Assembly: GCF_016428595.1 (NCBI RefSeq)
Contig: NZ_JAELVQ010000021.1
Location: forward strand, 1 to 64,000
DNA from: Snuella sedimenti
GTDB taxonomy: Bacteria > Bacteroidota > Bacteroidia > Flavobacteriales > Flavobacteriaceae
Length of the DNA: 64,000 nucleotides
Reading direction: 5' to 3'
Part shown: positions 50,479 through 59,762 of the stretch, one piece after another
Layout of the letters: every line of letters begins with the position of its first letter
How positions within the stretch are numbered: position 1 is the stretch's first letter
Notes under the pieces: generated by a model
Databases searched by the model: none
Told to the model about the DNA's origin: nothing
Seen by the model: the letters and a program-made list of their open reading frames with translations, nothing else
Translations under genes and position numbers: made by a program

Positions 50479-50525
50479 ATTATTCTTTTTATAAAGCTAA
50501 GTTTAGTATCACATAAATTTTTCAC
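50421..50525 (-). CDS. Putative leader-peptide ORF of copy 2 (34 aa or 17 aa)
   Basis: A GTG at 50525, itself inside partial leader copy 3, opens 34 codons in the same frame as the 17-codon ORF starting at 50474 (MKRALRNFKNYFTKGNV). Stop TAA at 50421-50423. The frame is conserved with that at 35870. Translation is not proven. Confidence 0.35.
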   Translation of the reverse strand: MKNLCDTKLSFIKRIIYMKRALRNFKNYFTKGNV

Positions 50526-50585
50526 GCGTTGAAATTTTAGTAATTACACGCTATCTGTAAATTACAAAACTAATAACTTGTACAA
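50521..50585 (-). repeat. Partial, diverged copy 3 of the leader (B and C arms)
   Basis: On the minus strand AATTACTAAAATTTCAACGC then GTGAAAAA repeats arm C and the start codon with a few changes, and an imperfectly complementary B-like arm precedes it. The element lies in tandem directly upstream of copy 2. It shows that the start-codon hairpin is the most repeated part of the leader. Confidence 0.5.
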
Positions 50586-50688
50586 TTCATTAAAAACCCA
50601 TGGAACGCCCAAATATTAGTTCAAAAATACAACATAAATCATCTTAGAAACAATAAAGCGACATTGAAGTGATTTAAACTTTTACAAA

Positions 50689-50722
50689 TTGGCTAAAAAC
50701 CTATTACTATTTTATAAATTTG
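50689..50722 (+). promoter_or_regulatory. Promoter TTG-N23-TAAATTTG before the DUF2752 gene
   Basis: TTG at 50689-50691 and TAAATTTG at 50715-50722; the 23-base spacing is at the long end. The -7 box ends 15 bases before the ATG at 50738. The 50586-50688 stretch before it shows nothing else. Confidence 0.45.
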
Positions 50723-50737
50723 AATAACTAAAAATAA

Positions 50738-51028
50738 ATGATGCTGTATATAGAAGATTATATGCTTCCTTGCCTAAATAAAAAGCTTTTTGGAATAGAA
50801 TGCATGGGCTGTGGTATGCAGCGATCCGTTTCTTTAATCCTACAGGGACATTTCACCGAAGCTTTCTATATGTATCCAGCAATATACACACTTATACTCC
50901 TTTTTGGTGTCATAGTTTTTAATACCTTCAAAAATTTCAAATACGCCAATAAAATAATTCTTACTTTAGCTATACTAAATGCCATTATCATTATTGGCAG
51001 TTTCCTAATAAAAAATTTTATAGATTAA
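50738..51028 (+). CDS. DUF2752 small membrane protein (96 aa)
   Basis: Two membrane helices (about 45-62 and 70-90) and the CMGCGMQRS motif of DUF2752 near residue 23, where two cysteines flank glycines; the PAIYTLILLFG region follows. The family is unassigned, though the cysteine motif may bind metal. The next gene, encoding a CCC-motif protein, is 15 bases away and forms an operon with it, a pairing frequent in Flavobacteria. Confidence 0.78.
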   Translation: MMLYIEDYMLPCLNKKLFGIECMGCGMQRSVSLILQGHFTEAFYMYPAIYTLILLFGVIVFNTFKNFKYANKIILTLAILNAIIIIGSFLIKNFID

Positions 51029-51043
51029 CTAAACAATAAACCC

Positions 51044-51376
51044 ATGGAGCAACAAAAACTACCCAATTCAACACTTATTTTAGTGTTCGGTATCTTATCT
51101 ATACTAACTTGCTGTTGTTACGGTTTTATTGGTTTAATACTTGGAATCGTTACCATAGTACTAGCAAATAAAGCCACGCAACTGTATACCACAAATCCCG
51201 AGCTATATACAGGTTATCAAAATGTAAAAACTGGTAAAATCTTAGCCTATATAGGTATTACCCTTAGTGCCTTGTATTTAATTTTTGTTATTTCGATGGT
51301 TATTACACTTGGGTGGGAAGCTATGCAAGATCCCGAATTGATGCAAGAACGGATGCGGGAACTCTTGGGACAGTAA
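51044..51376 (+). CDS. CCC-motif (DUF4190-like) membrane protein (110 aa)
   Basis: The first helix contains ILTCCCYGFIGLILGIVTIVLA, three adjacent cysteines at a membrane boundary, and a second helix follows at about residues 68-92. The tail is acidic. Named for this motif in annotation practice; function unknown. The triple cysteine might be lipid-modified or bind metal. Second gene of a two-gene operon with the DUF2752 gene. Confidence 0.75.
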   Translation: MEQQKLPNSTLILVFGILSILTCCCYGFIGLILGIVTIVLANKATQLYTTNPELYTGYQNVKTGKILAYIGITLSALYLIFVISMVITLGWEAMQDPELMQERMRELLGQ

Positions 51377-51398
51377 AACAACTATCACCATAAAAAAT

Positions 51399-51497
51399 AA
51401 AACCGCTCTAAAAAAGCGTAGTATGTGACATTCTAAAAACTATTCGTATCGAACCCGTTTTAGATTGAAGAACATCCCACTTTTTTATAGCGGTTTT
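51399..51497. other. Long-range inverted repeat, possible small RNA or terminator context
   Basis: AAAACCGCT (51399-51407) is exactly complementary to AGCGGTTTT (51489-51497) across 81 bases that contain no ORF. The arms could close a structured RNA ending near the terminator at 51507. No known family is recognised, and chance cannot be excluded. Confidence 0.3.
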
Positions 51498-51506
51498 CCC
51501 GTTTTT

Positions 51507-51529
51507 AAGCAATACTATTGCTTTTTTTT
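51507..51529 (+). terminator. Terminator of the DUF2752-CCC operon
   Basis: AAGCAA-TACTA-TTGCTT followed by a run of T to about 51529. The nearest upstream plus-strand gene ends at 51376. The rest of the gap to 51631 is AT-rich and shows nothing else I can name. Confidence 0.75.
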
Positions 51530-51631
51530 GAATATTCTTACTTTTCTTCACGAACCGAGGCACTTTTAAACCAGATAATTACCCCTTTAATCTGAAAAAA
51601 AACGGTTTAACTTAGTTTTTTCATAAATTTA

Positions 51632-51794
51632 AGAGACTGTTTAAAATTCATTTTTGAAATTTGTTATAGGTCATTTTTTTGCCAATTAAGGCTTTAAAAC
51701 CGGAGTTTAGCAGCGCTAAATGAGGATTTTCATAACGAAAAGTGGTGAAAAAAGAGGCGTAACAAAACCGAAAGGTGAATTTCAAGCAGTCTCT
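51632..51794. repeat. Fold-back (MITE-like) element, copy B (163 bp)
   Basis: Inverted copy of the element at 29919, about 90% identical along its whole length. Left end AGAGACTGTTTAAA is intact; the right end has two changes (its complement is AGAGACTGCTTGAA). The apex TTTAGC-agc-GCTAAA is kept. It lies 23 bases before the T9SS protein gene at 51818, so it may affect that gene's promoter or leader. Confidence 0.8.
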
Positions 51795-51817
51795 AAGCAA
51801 CTATAATCCACTCTATT

Positions 51818-53026
51818 ATGAAAAAAACTACGCATTACTTTTTTATTGCAATACTGCTAATGATTACTTCGGCAAGTATTGCTCAAACTCCTCCTGATAA
51901 TGATCTTCCATGCGATGCTATTGATTTAACCTCATCCATTAATAATAATGGAAATTGTGTCAATCAAACTTTATCTTTTAATGGATATGAGACCAACTCG
52001 AATGTAGGAAGCCCTAGTTGTGCGGCTCCCATAACTGGCGACTTATGGTATTCCTTTACAATGCCAGATACTGGAGCCATTAGAATTATTGCCTCTTTTG
52101 AGTCTAGTATTTATGACATTGCAATCGAATTATTTTATGGTGATGATTGTAATAGTTTAACTTCTTTCGATTGTGACGATAATGGAAATCCTGATCGGGC
52201 CAATAGTGAATTCTTTCCACAAATAGAAATTGTAAGACCTGCCGGAAGTAAAGTTACATTCAGAGTATGGGATCGGGATAATTCGGGAGGTGGAGATTTT
52301 AATATTTGCCTCGTAAAGATCGACGTTCCTTTAATTGCTACAAATGACGAATGTAATGCTCCTATAGACTTAAATTTAGAAACTAACTGCTCACCTGTTT
52401 TAGCTACCAACTTTCAAGCCAGCCTCTCAGCTGAAGCAAACCCTTCATGTATTAATATTGAAGGTGATGACGTATGGTTTAAAATAGATATTGACAATCA
52501 AAAATTTTATGATATAGTTATTGAAACTTCAGAAGTTACTGGTTCAGCTTTTTTCGATACAGCCATTGCGGTTTATTCTGGTTCTTGTGGTAGTTTAACC
52601 GAAGAAGGATGTGATGATGACAGCGGAACTGATGACGGATTTTCCAAAGTAACTTTAACAAACCGAAGAAATGAAACACTTTTCATAAGAGTTTTTCCCT
52701 CTACCTATGAAGACCAAATCGGGGCCTTCAATATTTGCGCCATTGCTATGGAATCTTTGGGTGTTGAAGACCTCAACATAAAGAATAATTTCGCCATGTT
52801 CCCCAACCCAGCAAAAGATATTGTTCATTTAAAATTCAATAAAATAACAAACAATAATATCGCCATTTATCTGTATGATATTCAGGGAAAAACCATTTTA
52901 AGCACTTCCAAAAGTCTTCAAAACAACCAGGTTCAACTGGATGTTTCATCTTTAATTACAGGCATGTATTTTTTAAAAACACATGATGGTCAACGTACTG
53001 TTACAAAAAAATTGATCATCAGATAA
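51818..53026 (+). CDS. T9SS-secreted protein with two PPC-like beta domains (402 aa)
   Basis: Signal peptide (1-22, ending SIAQ). Two beta-sandwich domains of the DNDLPCDAIDL...DLWYSFTMPDTG and NDECNAPIDL...DDVWFKIDID type, about 145 residues each, follow in tandem; similar domains occur in the two large proteins downstream. The C-terminus (MFPNPAKDIVHLKF, then IYLYDIQGKTIL and a final VTKKLIIR) is a type A T9SS sorting domain. Probably attached to the cell surface. Ligand unknown. Convergent with the giant protein gene. Confidence 0.85.
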   Translation: MKKTTHYFFIAILLMITSASIAQTPPDNDLPCDAIDLTSSINNNGNCVNQTLSFNGYETNSNVGSPSCAAPITGDLWYSFTMPDTGAIRIIASFESSIYDIAIELFYGDDCNSLTSFDCDDNGNPDRANSEFFPQIEIVRPAGSKVTFRVWDRDNSGGGDFNICLVKIDVPLIATNDECNAPIDLNLETNCSPVLATNFQASLSAEANPSCINIEGDDVWFKIDIDNQKFYDIVIETSEVTGSAFFDTAIAVYSGSCGSLTEEGCDDDSGTDDGFSKVTLTNRRNETLFIRVFPSTYEDQIGAFNICAIAMESLGVEDLNIKNNFAMFPNPAKDIVHLKFNKITNNNIAIYLYDIQGKTILSTSKSLQNNQVQLDVSSLITGMYFLKTHDGQRTVTKKLIIR

Positions 53027-53053
53027 AAGCGTGTTTATGAAAGACACAATAGT

Positions 53054-53081
53054 AGGAATAACCTAAAAAGGGTTTATTCCT
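53054..53081. terminator. Bidirectional hairpin between converging T9SS genes
   Basis: AGGAATAA (53054-53061) pairs with TTATTCCT (53074-53081), extended by CC-GG in the loop side. T runs are weak, but it is the only hairpin in the 82-base gap between the two gene ends. Confidence 0.5.
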
Positions 53082-53108
53082 AACTATAGTGCCTGTATAT
53101 AAATGATC

Positions 53109-56100
53109 TTAAAATTTTACAAAGTGTTTAATGGCCTTTCTTCCATTACTTAACGCCTCCAACTTAAGTAAGTACATACCTTGTTGCAAATTACCCAAAT
53201 CCTTGATAGTCATGAGTCCTCTGTAAGGTTTCAAGGTATATTTCACTATGATACGTCCGTTTAAATCATATAAAACAATACTGAACGCTATATGATCATA
53301 AAGATCAGGCACTTGCATAAAAATATCCGAATTAAATGGATTCGGCCATATAGTTATCTTTTCCATTGTAAATTCATTTGTGCTTAAAGATCCGTCATCC
53401 ACAAATCCATTACAATCATCATCTTTTCCATTGTCCGGTATCTCTTCTGCTCCAGGATACACAGTAATATCAGTATCATCACAGTCCGTATTATCACTTA
53501 CATAACCCACCGGAGCGGAACAAACCTGAACCGTGGAGGTAGCATCGCCATATCCGTCCCCGTCCGTATCAGCGTAGAAAGTAGTCTTTACATTCTCATC
53601 AATCTGTCCATCACAATCGTTGTCGATACCATCACAGATTTCCGTGTTACCGGGATAGGCATCGGCATCCGCGTCATCACAATCGGTATTATCACTCACG
53701 TAACCATTGGGAACGCTACAAGCCTGAACCGTGGAGGCAGCATCACCATAGCCGTCACCATCGGTATCGGCATAATAGGTGGTCTTAACACCCTCGTCTA
53801 TCTGGCCGTCACAGTCGTTGTCGATGCCATCACAGACTTCTGTATTACCGGGATAGGCATCGGGCTCACTGTCGTCGCAATCGGAACTGTTCGCTACATA
53901 GCCCGAAGGAACGGAACAGGCCTCCGTAGTACTGCTGGCATCACCATAGCCGTCCCCGTCCGTATCAGCGTAAAAAGTAGTCTTTACATTCTCGTCAATC
54001 TGACCATCACAATCGTTGTCCTTTCCATCACATACTTCTATGGCATCTGGATTAATATCAAAGTCGGTATCGTCACAATCGCCTTCATTTTCCGTATAAC
54101 CATCGCCATCATCATCAGTATCTGCTGAACTGTCCAAAGTCCCCGGATCACAATCATCATCCTTGCCATTATCCAGTACCTCTTCGGCTGCTGGATTTAC
54201 ATTAGCATCCGTGTCATCACAATCGGTACTGTTCACTACATAACCCGAAGGAACGGAACAGGCCTCCGTGGTACTGCTGGCATCGCCATAGCCATCGCCA
54301 TCGGTATCGGCATAATAGGTCGTCTTAACATTCTCATCTATCTGGCCGTCACAGTCGTTGTCGATGCCATCGCAGACTTCGGTATTACCGGGATAGGCAT
54401 CGGGCTCACTGTCGTCACAATCGGTACTGTTCGCTACATAACCCGAAGGAACGGAACAGGCCTCCGTGGTGTTATTGGCATCGCCATAGCCATCGCCATC
54501 AGTATCGGCATAGTAAGTCGTAGTAACGCCTTCATCGGTCTGACCGTCACAATCGTTGTCCTTACCGTCACATAATTCAGAGGCATTGGGATACACCGTG
54601 TCGTCAGTATCATCACAGTCCATATTGTCGCTTACGAACCCCGAGGGAACGGAACAGGCCTCCGTGGTGTTATTGGCATCACCATAACCATCACCGTCCA
54701 TATCAGCGTAAAAAGTAGTCTTTACATTCTCGTCAATCTGGCCGTCACAATCGTTGTCGATGCCATCGCAGACTTCTGTATTACCGGGATAGGCATCGGG
54801 CTCACTGTCGTCGCAATCGGAACTGTTCGCTACGTAGCCCGGGGGAACGGAACAGGCCTCCGTGGTGTTATTGGCATCGCCATAGCCGTCACCATCGGTA
54901 TCGGCATAATAGGTGGTCTTTACATTCTCGTCTATCTGACCATCACAATCGTTGTCCTTTCCATCACAGATTTCTATAGCATCTGGATTAATATCAAAGT
55001 CGGTATCGTCACAATCGCCTTCATTTTCCGTATAACCGTCACCGTCATCATCGGTATCTGCCGAACTGTCCAAAGTCCCCGGATCACAGTCATCATCCTT
55101 GCCATTATCCAGTACCTCTTCGGCTCCAGGGTTTACATCGGCATCCGTGTCATCGCAATCGGAACTGTTCGCCACATAGCCCGGGGGAACGGAACAGGCC
55201 TCCGTGGTACTGCTGGCATCGCCATAGCCGTCACCATCGGTATCGGCATAATAGGTGGTCTTTACATCCTCGTCAATCAGACCGTCACAATCGTTGTCAA
55301 TGCCATCGCAAACCTCCGTGTTACCGGGATAGGCATTGGGCTCACCGTCATCACAATCGGTACTGTTCGCTACATAACCAGGGGGAACGGAACAGGCTTC
55401 TGTAGTACTGCTGGCATCGCCATAGCCATCGCCATCGGTATCGGCATAATAGGTGGTCTTTACATCCTTGTCAATCAGACCGTCACAATCGTTGTCAATG
55501 CCATCGCAAACCTCTGTGTTACCGGGATAGGCATTGGGCTCATTGTCGTCGCAATCCGTACTGTTCGCTACATAACCGGAAGGAACGGAACAGGCCTGAA
55601 TGGTGGATGTGGCATCGCCATAGCCATCGCCATCAGTATCTGCATAATAAGTGGTCTTAACATTTTCGTCTATCTGGCCGTCACAATCGTTGTCGATGCC
55701 ATCGCAGACCTCCGTGTTACCGGGATAGGTATTGGGCTCATTGTCGTCGCAATCCGTACTGTTTGTCACATAGCCCGAGGGAGCGGAACAAGCCTGAATG
55801 GTGGATGTGGCATCGCCATAGCCGTCGCCATCGGTATCCGCATAATAGGTCGTCTTAACATTTTCGTCTATCTGGCCGTCACAGTCGTTATCCTTTCCAT
55901 CACATACTTCTATAGCATCTGGATTTATATCAAAGTCGGTATCGTCACAATCGCCTTCATTTTCCGTATAACCGTCACCGTCATCATCGGTATCAGCCGA
56001 ACTGTCCAAAGTCCCTGGATCACAGTCATCATCCTTGCCATTATCCAGTACCTCTTCGGCTGCTGGATTTACATTAGCATCACTGTCGTCGCAATCCGTA

Positions 56101-59100
56101 TTGTCACTTACGTACCCCGCCGGGGCCGAACAAGCCTGAACCGTGGAGGTAGCATCGCCATAGCCGTCGCCATCAATATCTGCATAATAGGTGTTCTTAA
56201 CGCCCTCATCAATCTGGCCGTCACAATCGTTGTCGATGCCATCACAGATTTCCGTATTGCCGGGATAGGCATCGGGCTCACTGTCGTCACAATCCGTACT
56301 GTTCGCTACATAGCCCGAAGGAACAGAACAGGCTTCCGTGGTACTGCTGGCATCGCCATAGCCATCGCCATCAGTATCTGCATAATAAGTCGTCTTCACA
56401 CCCTCGTCAATCAGACCATCACAATCGTTGTCGATACCATCACAGATTTCCGTGTTGCCGGGATAGGCATTGGGCTCACTGTCGTCACAATCCGTACTGT
56501 TCGCTACATAACCGGAAGGAACGGAACAGGCTTGAATGGTGGATGTGGCATCGCCATAGCCGTCGCCATCGGTATCCGCATAATAGGTCGTCTTAACATT
56601 TTCGTCTATCTGGCCGTCACAATCGTTATCCTTTCCATCACATACTTCTATAGCATCAGGATTTATATCAAAGTCGGTATCGTCACAATCGCCTTCATTT
56701 TCCGTATAACCGTCACCGTCATCATCGATATCTGCCGAACTGTCCAAAGTCCCTGGATCACAGTCATCATCCTTGCCATTATCCAGTACCTCTTCGGCTG
56801 CTGGATTTACATTAGCATCACTGTCGTCGCAATCCGTATTGTCACTTACATACCCCGCTGGGGCCGAACAAGCCTGAACCGTAGAGGTAGCATCGCCATA
56901 GCCGTCGCCATCGGTATCAGCATAATAGGTGGTCTTAACACCCTCGTCTATCTGACCGTCACAGTCGTTGTCGATGCCATCACAGATTTCCGTGTTACCG
57001 GGATAGGCATCGGGCTCACTGTCGTCACAATCCGTACTGTTCGCTACATAGCCCGAAGGAACAGAACAGGCTTCTGTAGTACTGCTGGCATCGCCATAGC
57101 CATCGCCATCGGTATCGGCATAATAGGTCGTCTTTACATTTTCGTCTATCTGGCCGTCGCAATCATTGTCGATACCATCGCAGACCTCCGTATTACCGGG
57201 ATAGGCATCGGGCTCACTGTCGTCGCAATCGGAACTGTTCGCTACATAGCCCGGGGGAACGGAACAGGCCTCCGTGGTACTACTGGCATCGCCATAGCCA
57301 TCGCCATCAGTATCCGCATAATAGGTGTTCTTAACACCCTCGTCTATCTGGCCGTCACAATCGTTGTCGATACCATCGCAGACTTCCGTGTTACCGGGAT
57401 AGGCATCGGGCTCACTGTCGTCACAATCGGTACTGTTCGCTACATAGCCCAAAGGAGCGGAACAGGCCTCCGTCGTACTACTGGCATCGCCATAGCCGTC
57501 CCCATCGGTATCGGCATAAAAGGTGGTCTTAACACCCTCGTCTATCTGGCCGTCACAGTCGTTGTCCTTACTGTCACATAATTCGAGGGCATTGGGATAC
57601 ACCGTGTCGTCTGTATCATCACAATCTGTGTCATCAGTCACGTAACCACTAGGAACGCTACAAGCCTGAATAGTGGATGTGGCATCGCCATAGCCGTCAC
57701 CATCGGTATCGGCATAATAGGTGGTCTTTGCATTCTCATCGGTCTGACCGTCGCAGTCGTTGTCCTTACTGTCACATAATTCGAGGGCATTGGGATACAC
57801 CGTGTCGTCTGTATCATCACAATCTGTGTTATCAGTCACGTAACCACTAGGAACGCTACAAGCCTGAATAGTGGAAGTGGCATCGCCATAGCCGTCACCA
57901 TCGGTATCCGCATAATAAGTGGTCTTTGCATTCTCATCGGTCTGACCGTCGCAGTCGTTGTCCTTACTGTCACATAATTCGGGGGCATTGGGATACACCG
58001 TGTCGTCTGTATCATCACAGTCCGTATTGTCACTTACGTACCCCACCGGGGCCGAACAGGCCTGAATAGTGGATGTGGCATCGCCATAACCGTCCCCGTC
58101 CGTATCGGCATAGAAAGTAACTAGCCCAGAAGTATCCAAATCGTCATCGTCATCATCAATTAAACCATCACAGTCGTTGTCCACTCCATCACAGATTTCT
58201 GCTGCATCGGGATGAACCAATGGATTGTTATCATTACAATCTACATTGGGATGATCTACATAGCCATCCATATCGACATCTATAGCCAATGTCGAGGACC
58301 ATATCCTCAGGTCGAACGTTGGATTAATAGGTGTCGTGGTTCCGTAGTAATATACCCGTACAAAATAGGTTTGCCCCACGGTTAAACCTCCGGCTATAAT
58401 CTCCTCGTCAGCCAAGGTTGTATTGGGGTCGTCTGAACAATTCAAATAGCTAAGCGTATTACAATCGCCTGAATAGAGTGTTAATACCCCATCAAAGGTT
58501 GGATCCAATGTAATATATACCATTGCCGTTTGTGCTAAAAACGAATACCAAACATCATCCCGGGCATTACCAGTTCTACTGCTACAAGATTCTGCGGACA
58601 CATCAGTTCCTGCGCCGCCTTGCAGATTACCTAAAATTGGTGTGGCAAGCAAAGCGGATGCCACATTGATATCCTGAACAACATGAATAGCTCCTTCGCA
58701 AAAATCGTTATCGGGCGGTGATACGGTATTGGTCACATAAGTTGGGGGAAACTTAAACCAACCACTCTTTTCATTGGAAGCACAACTAGATCGCACATAA
58801 ATCCAATAGGATGTTCCAGGCAGCAAAACACTGCCCGAACTGGCATTGGTCGTCGGTGCTGTTGTCGATCCCGAAGCCTTAATGTCATCATCCGGATCAT
58901 TTCCAGAAGGTACTATCTGCCAATCATAACCTGTAGGCGTGCTCAAGGCAGGCGGACTCCAGTAAAAATCAATACGGGTATCAGACTTATAACTAATACC
59001 TCCAGGAGCACCGGGCATATTACAGGTTGCAGCCGTTAGGTTTTGAATAGTCAGTGTATGGAACTCCGTATCAGATGAGCATCCTGAATTCAAATTAATG

Positions 59101-59447
59101 TGAATTTTAATTGTTCCAGCACCTATTGGATTGATATTCAAAGGTGAGGTTTCACTATCTATCAAATTATTAGCCCCATCTCGAATGGTAATAAAATCGG
59201 TATTAGGATTGTTGGTATCCGTACGGTTGCTTGTAAACTGGTATTCGTCTCCCGAATTAAGTCCCGTAATTTCAACATATTCACCAGCTTCAATACCTGA
59301 GGCTATCTGGTGTTGTTCGCCGTCATTAATGTCTACGCCTGCTGGAATGGGTGTCCCGTCATAGGCTTTGTTATTCGAACACTGCGAATACGATAAACCC
59401 GATAAACAAAGCGTGAAAATAAAAACTAAGAATATAAGCTTTTTCAC
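53109..59447 (-). CDS. Giant T9SS surface protein with about 25 MopRim-type calcium-loop repeats (2112 aa)
   Basis: Signal peptide about 22 residues (GTG start, in a conserved leader arm). Then an N-terminal beta domain (25-145), a fibronectin III-like domain (PGGISYKSDTRIDFYW to WYIYVRSSC, about 145-245), and a PPC-like domain (DNDFCEGAIHV to FDLRIWS, about 250-390). From about 392 to 2020 run tandem MopRim units: 21 with YADxDGDGYGD, four of them carrying an extra 50-residue block (DGDGYTENEGDCDDTDFDINPD), plus a divergent first unit. Each ends CDGxDNDCDGxIDE. A T9SS sorting domain (IWPNPFNSDIFMQVP to IKHFVKF) closes it. Likely a long, calcium-stiffened surface fibre or adhesin. Confidence 0.88.
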   Translation of the reverse strand: MKKLIFLVFIFTLCLSGLSYSQCSNNKAYDGTPIPAGVDINDGEQHQIASGIEAGEYVEITGLNSGDEYQFTSNRTDTNNPNTDFITIRDGANNLIDSETSPLNINPIGAGTIKIHINLNSGCSSDTEFHTLTIQNLTAATCNMPGAPGGISYKSDTRIDFYWSPPALSTPTGYDWQIVPSGNDPDDDIKASGSTTAPTTNASSGSVLLPGTSYWIYVRSSCASNEKSGWFKFPPTYVTNTVSPPDNDFCEGAIHVVQDINVASALLATPILGNLQGGAGTDVSAESCSSRTGNARDDVWYSFLAQTAMVYITLDPTFDGVLTLYSGDCNTLSYLNCSDDPNTTLADEEIIAGGLTVGQTYFVRVYYYGTTTPINPTFDLRIWSSTLAIDVDMDGYVDHPNVDCNDNNPLVHPDAAEICDGVDNDCDGLIDDDDDDLDTSGLVTFYADTDGDGYGDATSTIQACSAPVGYVSDNTDCDDTDDTVYPNAPELCDSKDNDCDGQTDENAKTTYYADTDGDGYGDATSTIQACSVPSGYVTDNTDCDDTDDTVYPNALELCDSKDNDCDGQTDENAKTTYYADTDGDGYGDATSTIQACSVPSGYVTDDTDCDDTDDTVYPNALELCDSKDNDCDGQIDEGVKTTFYADTDGDGYGDASSTTEACSAPLGYVANSTDCDDSEPDAYPGNTEVCDGIDNDCDGQIDEGVKNTYYADTDGDGYGDASSTTEACSVPPGYVANSSDCDDSEPDAYPGNTEVCDGIDNDCDGQIDENVKTTYYADTDGDGYGDASSTTEACSVPSGYVANSTDCDDSEPDAYPGNTEICDGIDNDCDGQIDEGVKTTYYADTDGDGYGDATSTVQACSAPAGYVSDNTDCDDSDANVNPAAEEVLDNGKDDDCDPGTLDSSADIDDDGDGYTENEGDCDDTDFDINPDAIEVCDGKDNDCDGQIDENVKTTYYADTDGDGYGDATSTIQACSVPSGYVANSTDCDDSEPNAYPGNTEICDGIDNDCDGLIDEGVKTTYYADTDGDGYGDASSTTEACSVPSGYVANSTDCDDSEPDAYPGNTEICDGIDNDCDGQIDEGVKNTYYADIDGDGYGDATSTVQACSAPAGYVSDNTDCDDSDANVNPAAEEVLDNGKDDDCDPGTLDSSADTDDDGDGYTENEGDCDDTDFDINPDAIEVCDGKDNDCDGQIDENVKTTYYADTDGDGYGDATSTIQACSAPSGYVTNSTDCDDNEPNTYPGNTEVCDGIDNDCDGQIDENVKTTYYADTDGDGYGDATSTIQACSVPSGYVANSTDCDDNEPNAYPGNTEVCDGIDNDCDGLIDKDVKTTYYADTDGDGYGDASSTTEACSVPPGYVANSTDCDDGEPNAYPGNTEVCDGIDNDCDGLIDEDVKTTYYADTDGDGYGDASSTTEACSVPPGYVANSSDCDDTDADVNPGAEEVLDNGKDDDCDPGTLDSSADTDDDGDGYTENEGDCDDTDFDINPDAIEICDGKDNDCDGQIDENVKTTYYADTDGDGYGDANNTTEACSVPPGYVANSSDCDDSEPDAYPGNTEVCDGIDNDCDGQIDENVKTTFYADMDGDGYGDANNTTEACSVPSGFVSDNMDCDDTDDTVYPNASELCDGKDNDCDGQTDEGVTTTYYADTDGDGYGDANNTTEACSVPSGYVANSTDCDDSEPDAYPGNTEVCDGIDNDCDGQIDENVKTTYYADTDGDGYGDASSTTEACSVPSGYVVNSTDCDDTDANVNPAAEEVLDNGKDDDCDPGTLDSSADTDDDGDGYTENEGDCDDTDFDINPDAIEVCDGKDNDCDGQIDENVKTTFYADTDGDGYGDASSTTEACSVPSGYVANSSDCDDSEPDAYPGNTEVCDGIDNDCDGQIDEGVKTTYYADTDGDGYGDAASTVQACSVPNGYVSDNTDCDDADADAYPGNTEICDGIDNDCDGQIDENVKTTFYADTDGDGYGDATSTVQVCSAPVGYVSDNTDCDDTDITVYPGAEEIPDNGKDDDCNGFVDDGSLSTNEFTMEKITIWPNPFNSDIFMQVPDLYDHIAFSIVLYDLNGRIIVKYTLKPYRGLMTIKDLGNLQQGMYLLKLEALSNGRKAIKHFVKF
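53385..58290 (-). repeat. Tandem 198-bp coding repeats with ~940-bp higher-order period
   Basis: The DNA encoding the repeats is highly similar from unit to unit and clearly GC-richer than its surroundings. The extra 50-residue block recurs at about 54030, 54967, 55910 and 56645. The first two spacings are about 940 bp (four units plus the block) and the last is 735 bp (three units plus the block). This implies amplification of multi-unit blocks and probable instability of copy number. Short-read assembly could misjudge the length here. Confidence 0.85.
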
Positions 59448-59467
59448 ACGTTTAAATTTTATTAATT
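59443..59467 (-). promoter_or_regulatory. Leader arm C with GTG start of the giant gene (copy 4)
   Basis: On the minus strand TAATTAATAAAATTTAAACG then TGTGAAA matches arm C of the aroQ leader with one change, and the GTG occupies the same place. Arms A and B are not recognisable upstream, so the hairpin switch is probably absent here; AAGGAGTG, also in the leader loop, occurs about 45 bases upstream. Confidence 0.5.
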
Positions 59468-59762
59468 ATTTTTAACTGATTACATATAACACTCCTTTTA
59501 TCATTTCTTCACGCGACCGGAAATATGCTATAGAGTCATGGAAGCGTTATAGGCGTATATGTGTCTTTTCAATACAGAACGCAACCTTATTTGACAAAAC
59601 CTTACTTAAAGTGATCAATACACATCAAACATGATAGTTGTGTTGGTTGAAATTCCTCTATGGTTCTAATAAGTAACTTATCCCGGGCATTATCTACTCA
59701 GGATCAATCGGGGGATATTATCCCGTACTTGTAATTAAATGAAAGGCGGTTGCTCTATTAAA
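59468..59762. other. Gap between the two MopRim genes
   Basis: No ORF of interest. CGGGG-gatatta-TCCCG forms a short dyad at 59709-59725 just past the stop of nothing on this strand but upstream of the giant gene, and CCCGGG occurs near 59682. It contains the promoter of the giant gene presumably, but no TAnnTTTG box was found with confidence. Confidence 0.3.

Noticed and set aside
56532-57581. A 349-codon plus-strand frame inside the giant repeat gene
   Set aside because: It is the antisense reading of the near-identical 198-bp repeats, whose regular codon pattern keeps the opposite frame open; it has no start signal, and its product is low-complexity.
53385-58290. Regular repeats considered as a CRISPR array
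   Set aside because: The units are 198 bp, continuous, coding and have no variable spacers; there are no cas genes.
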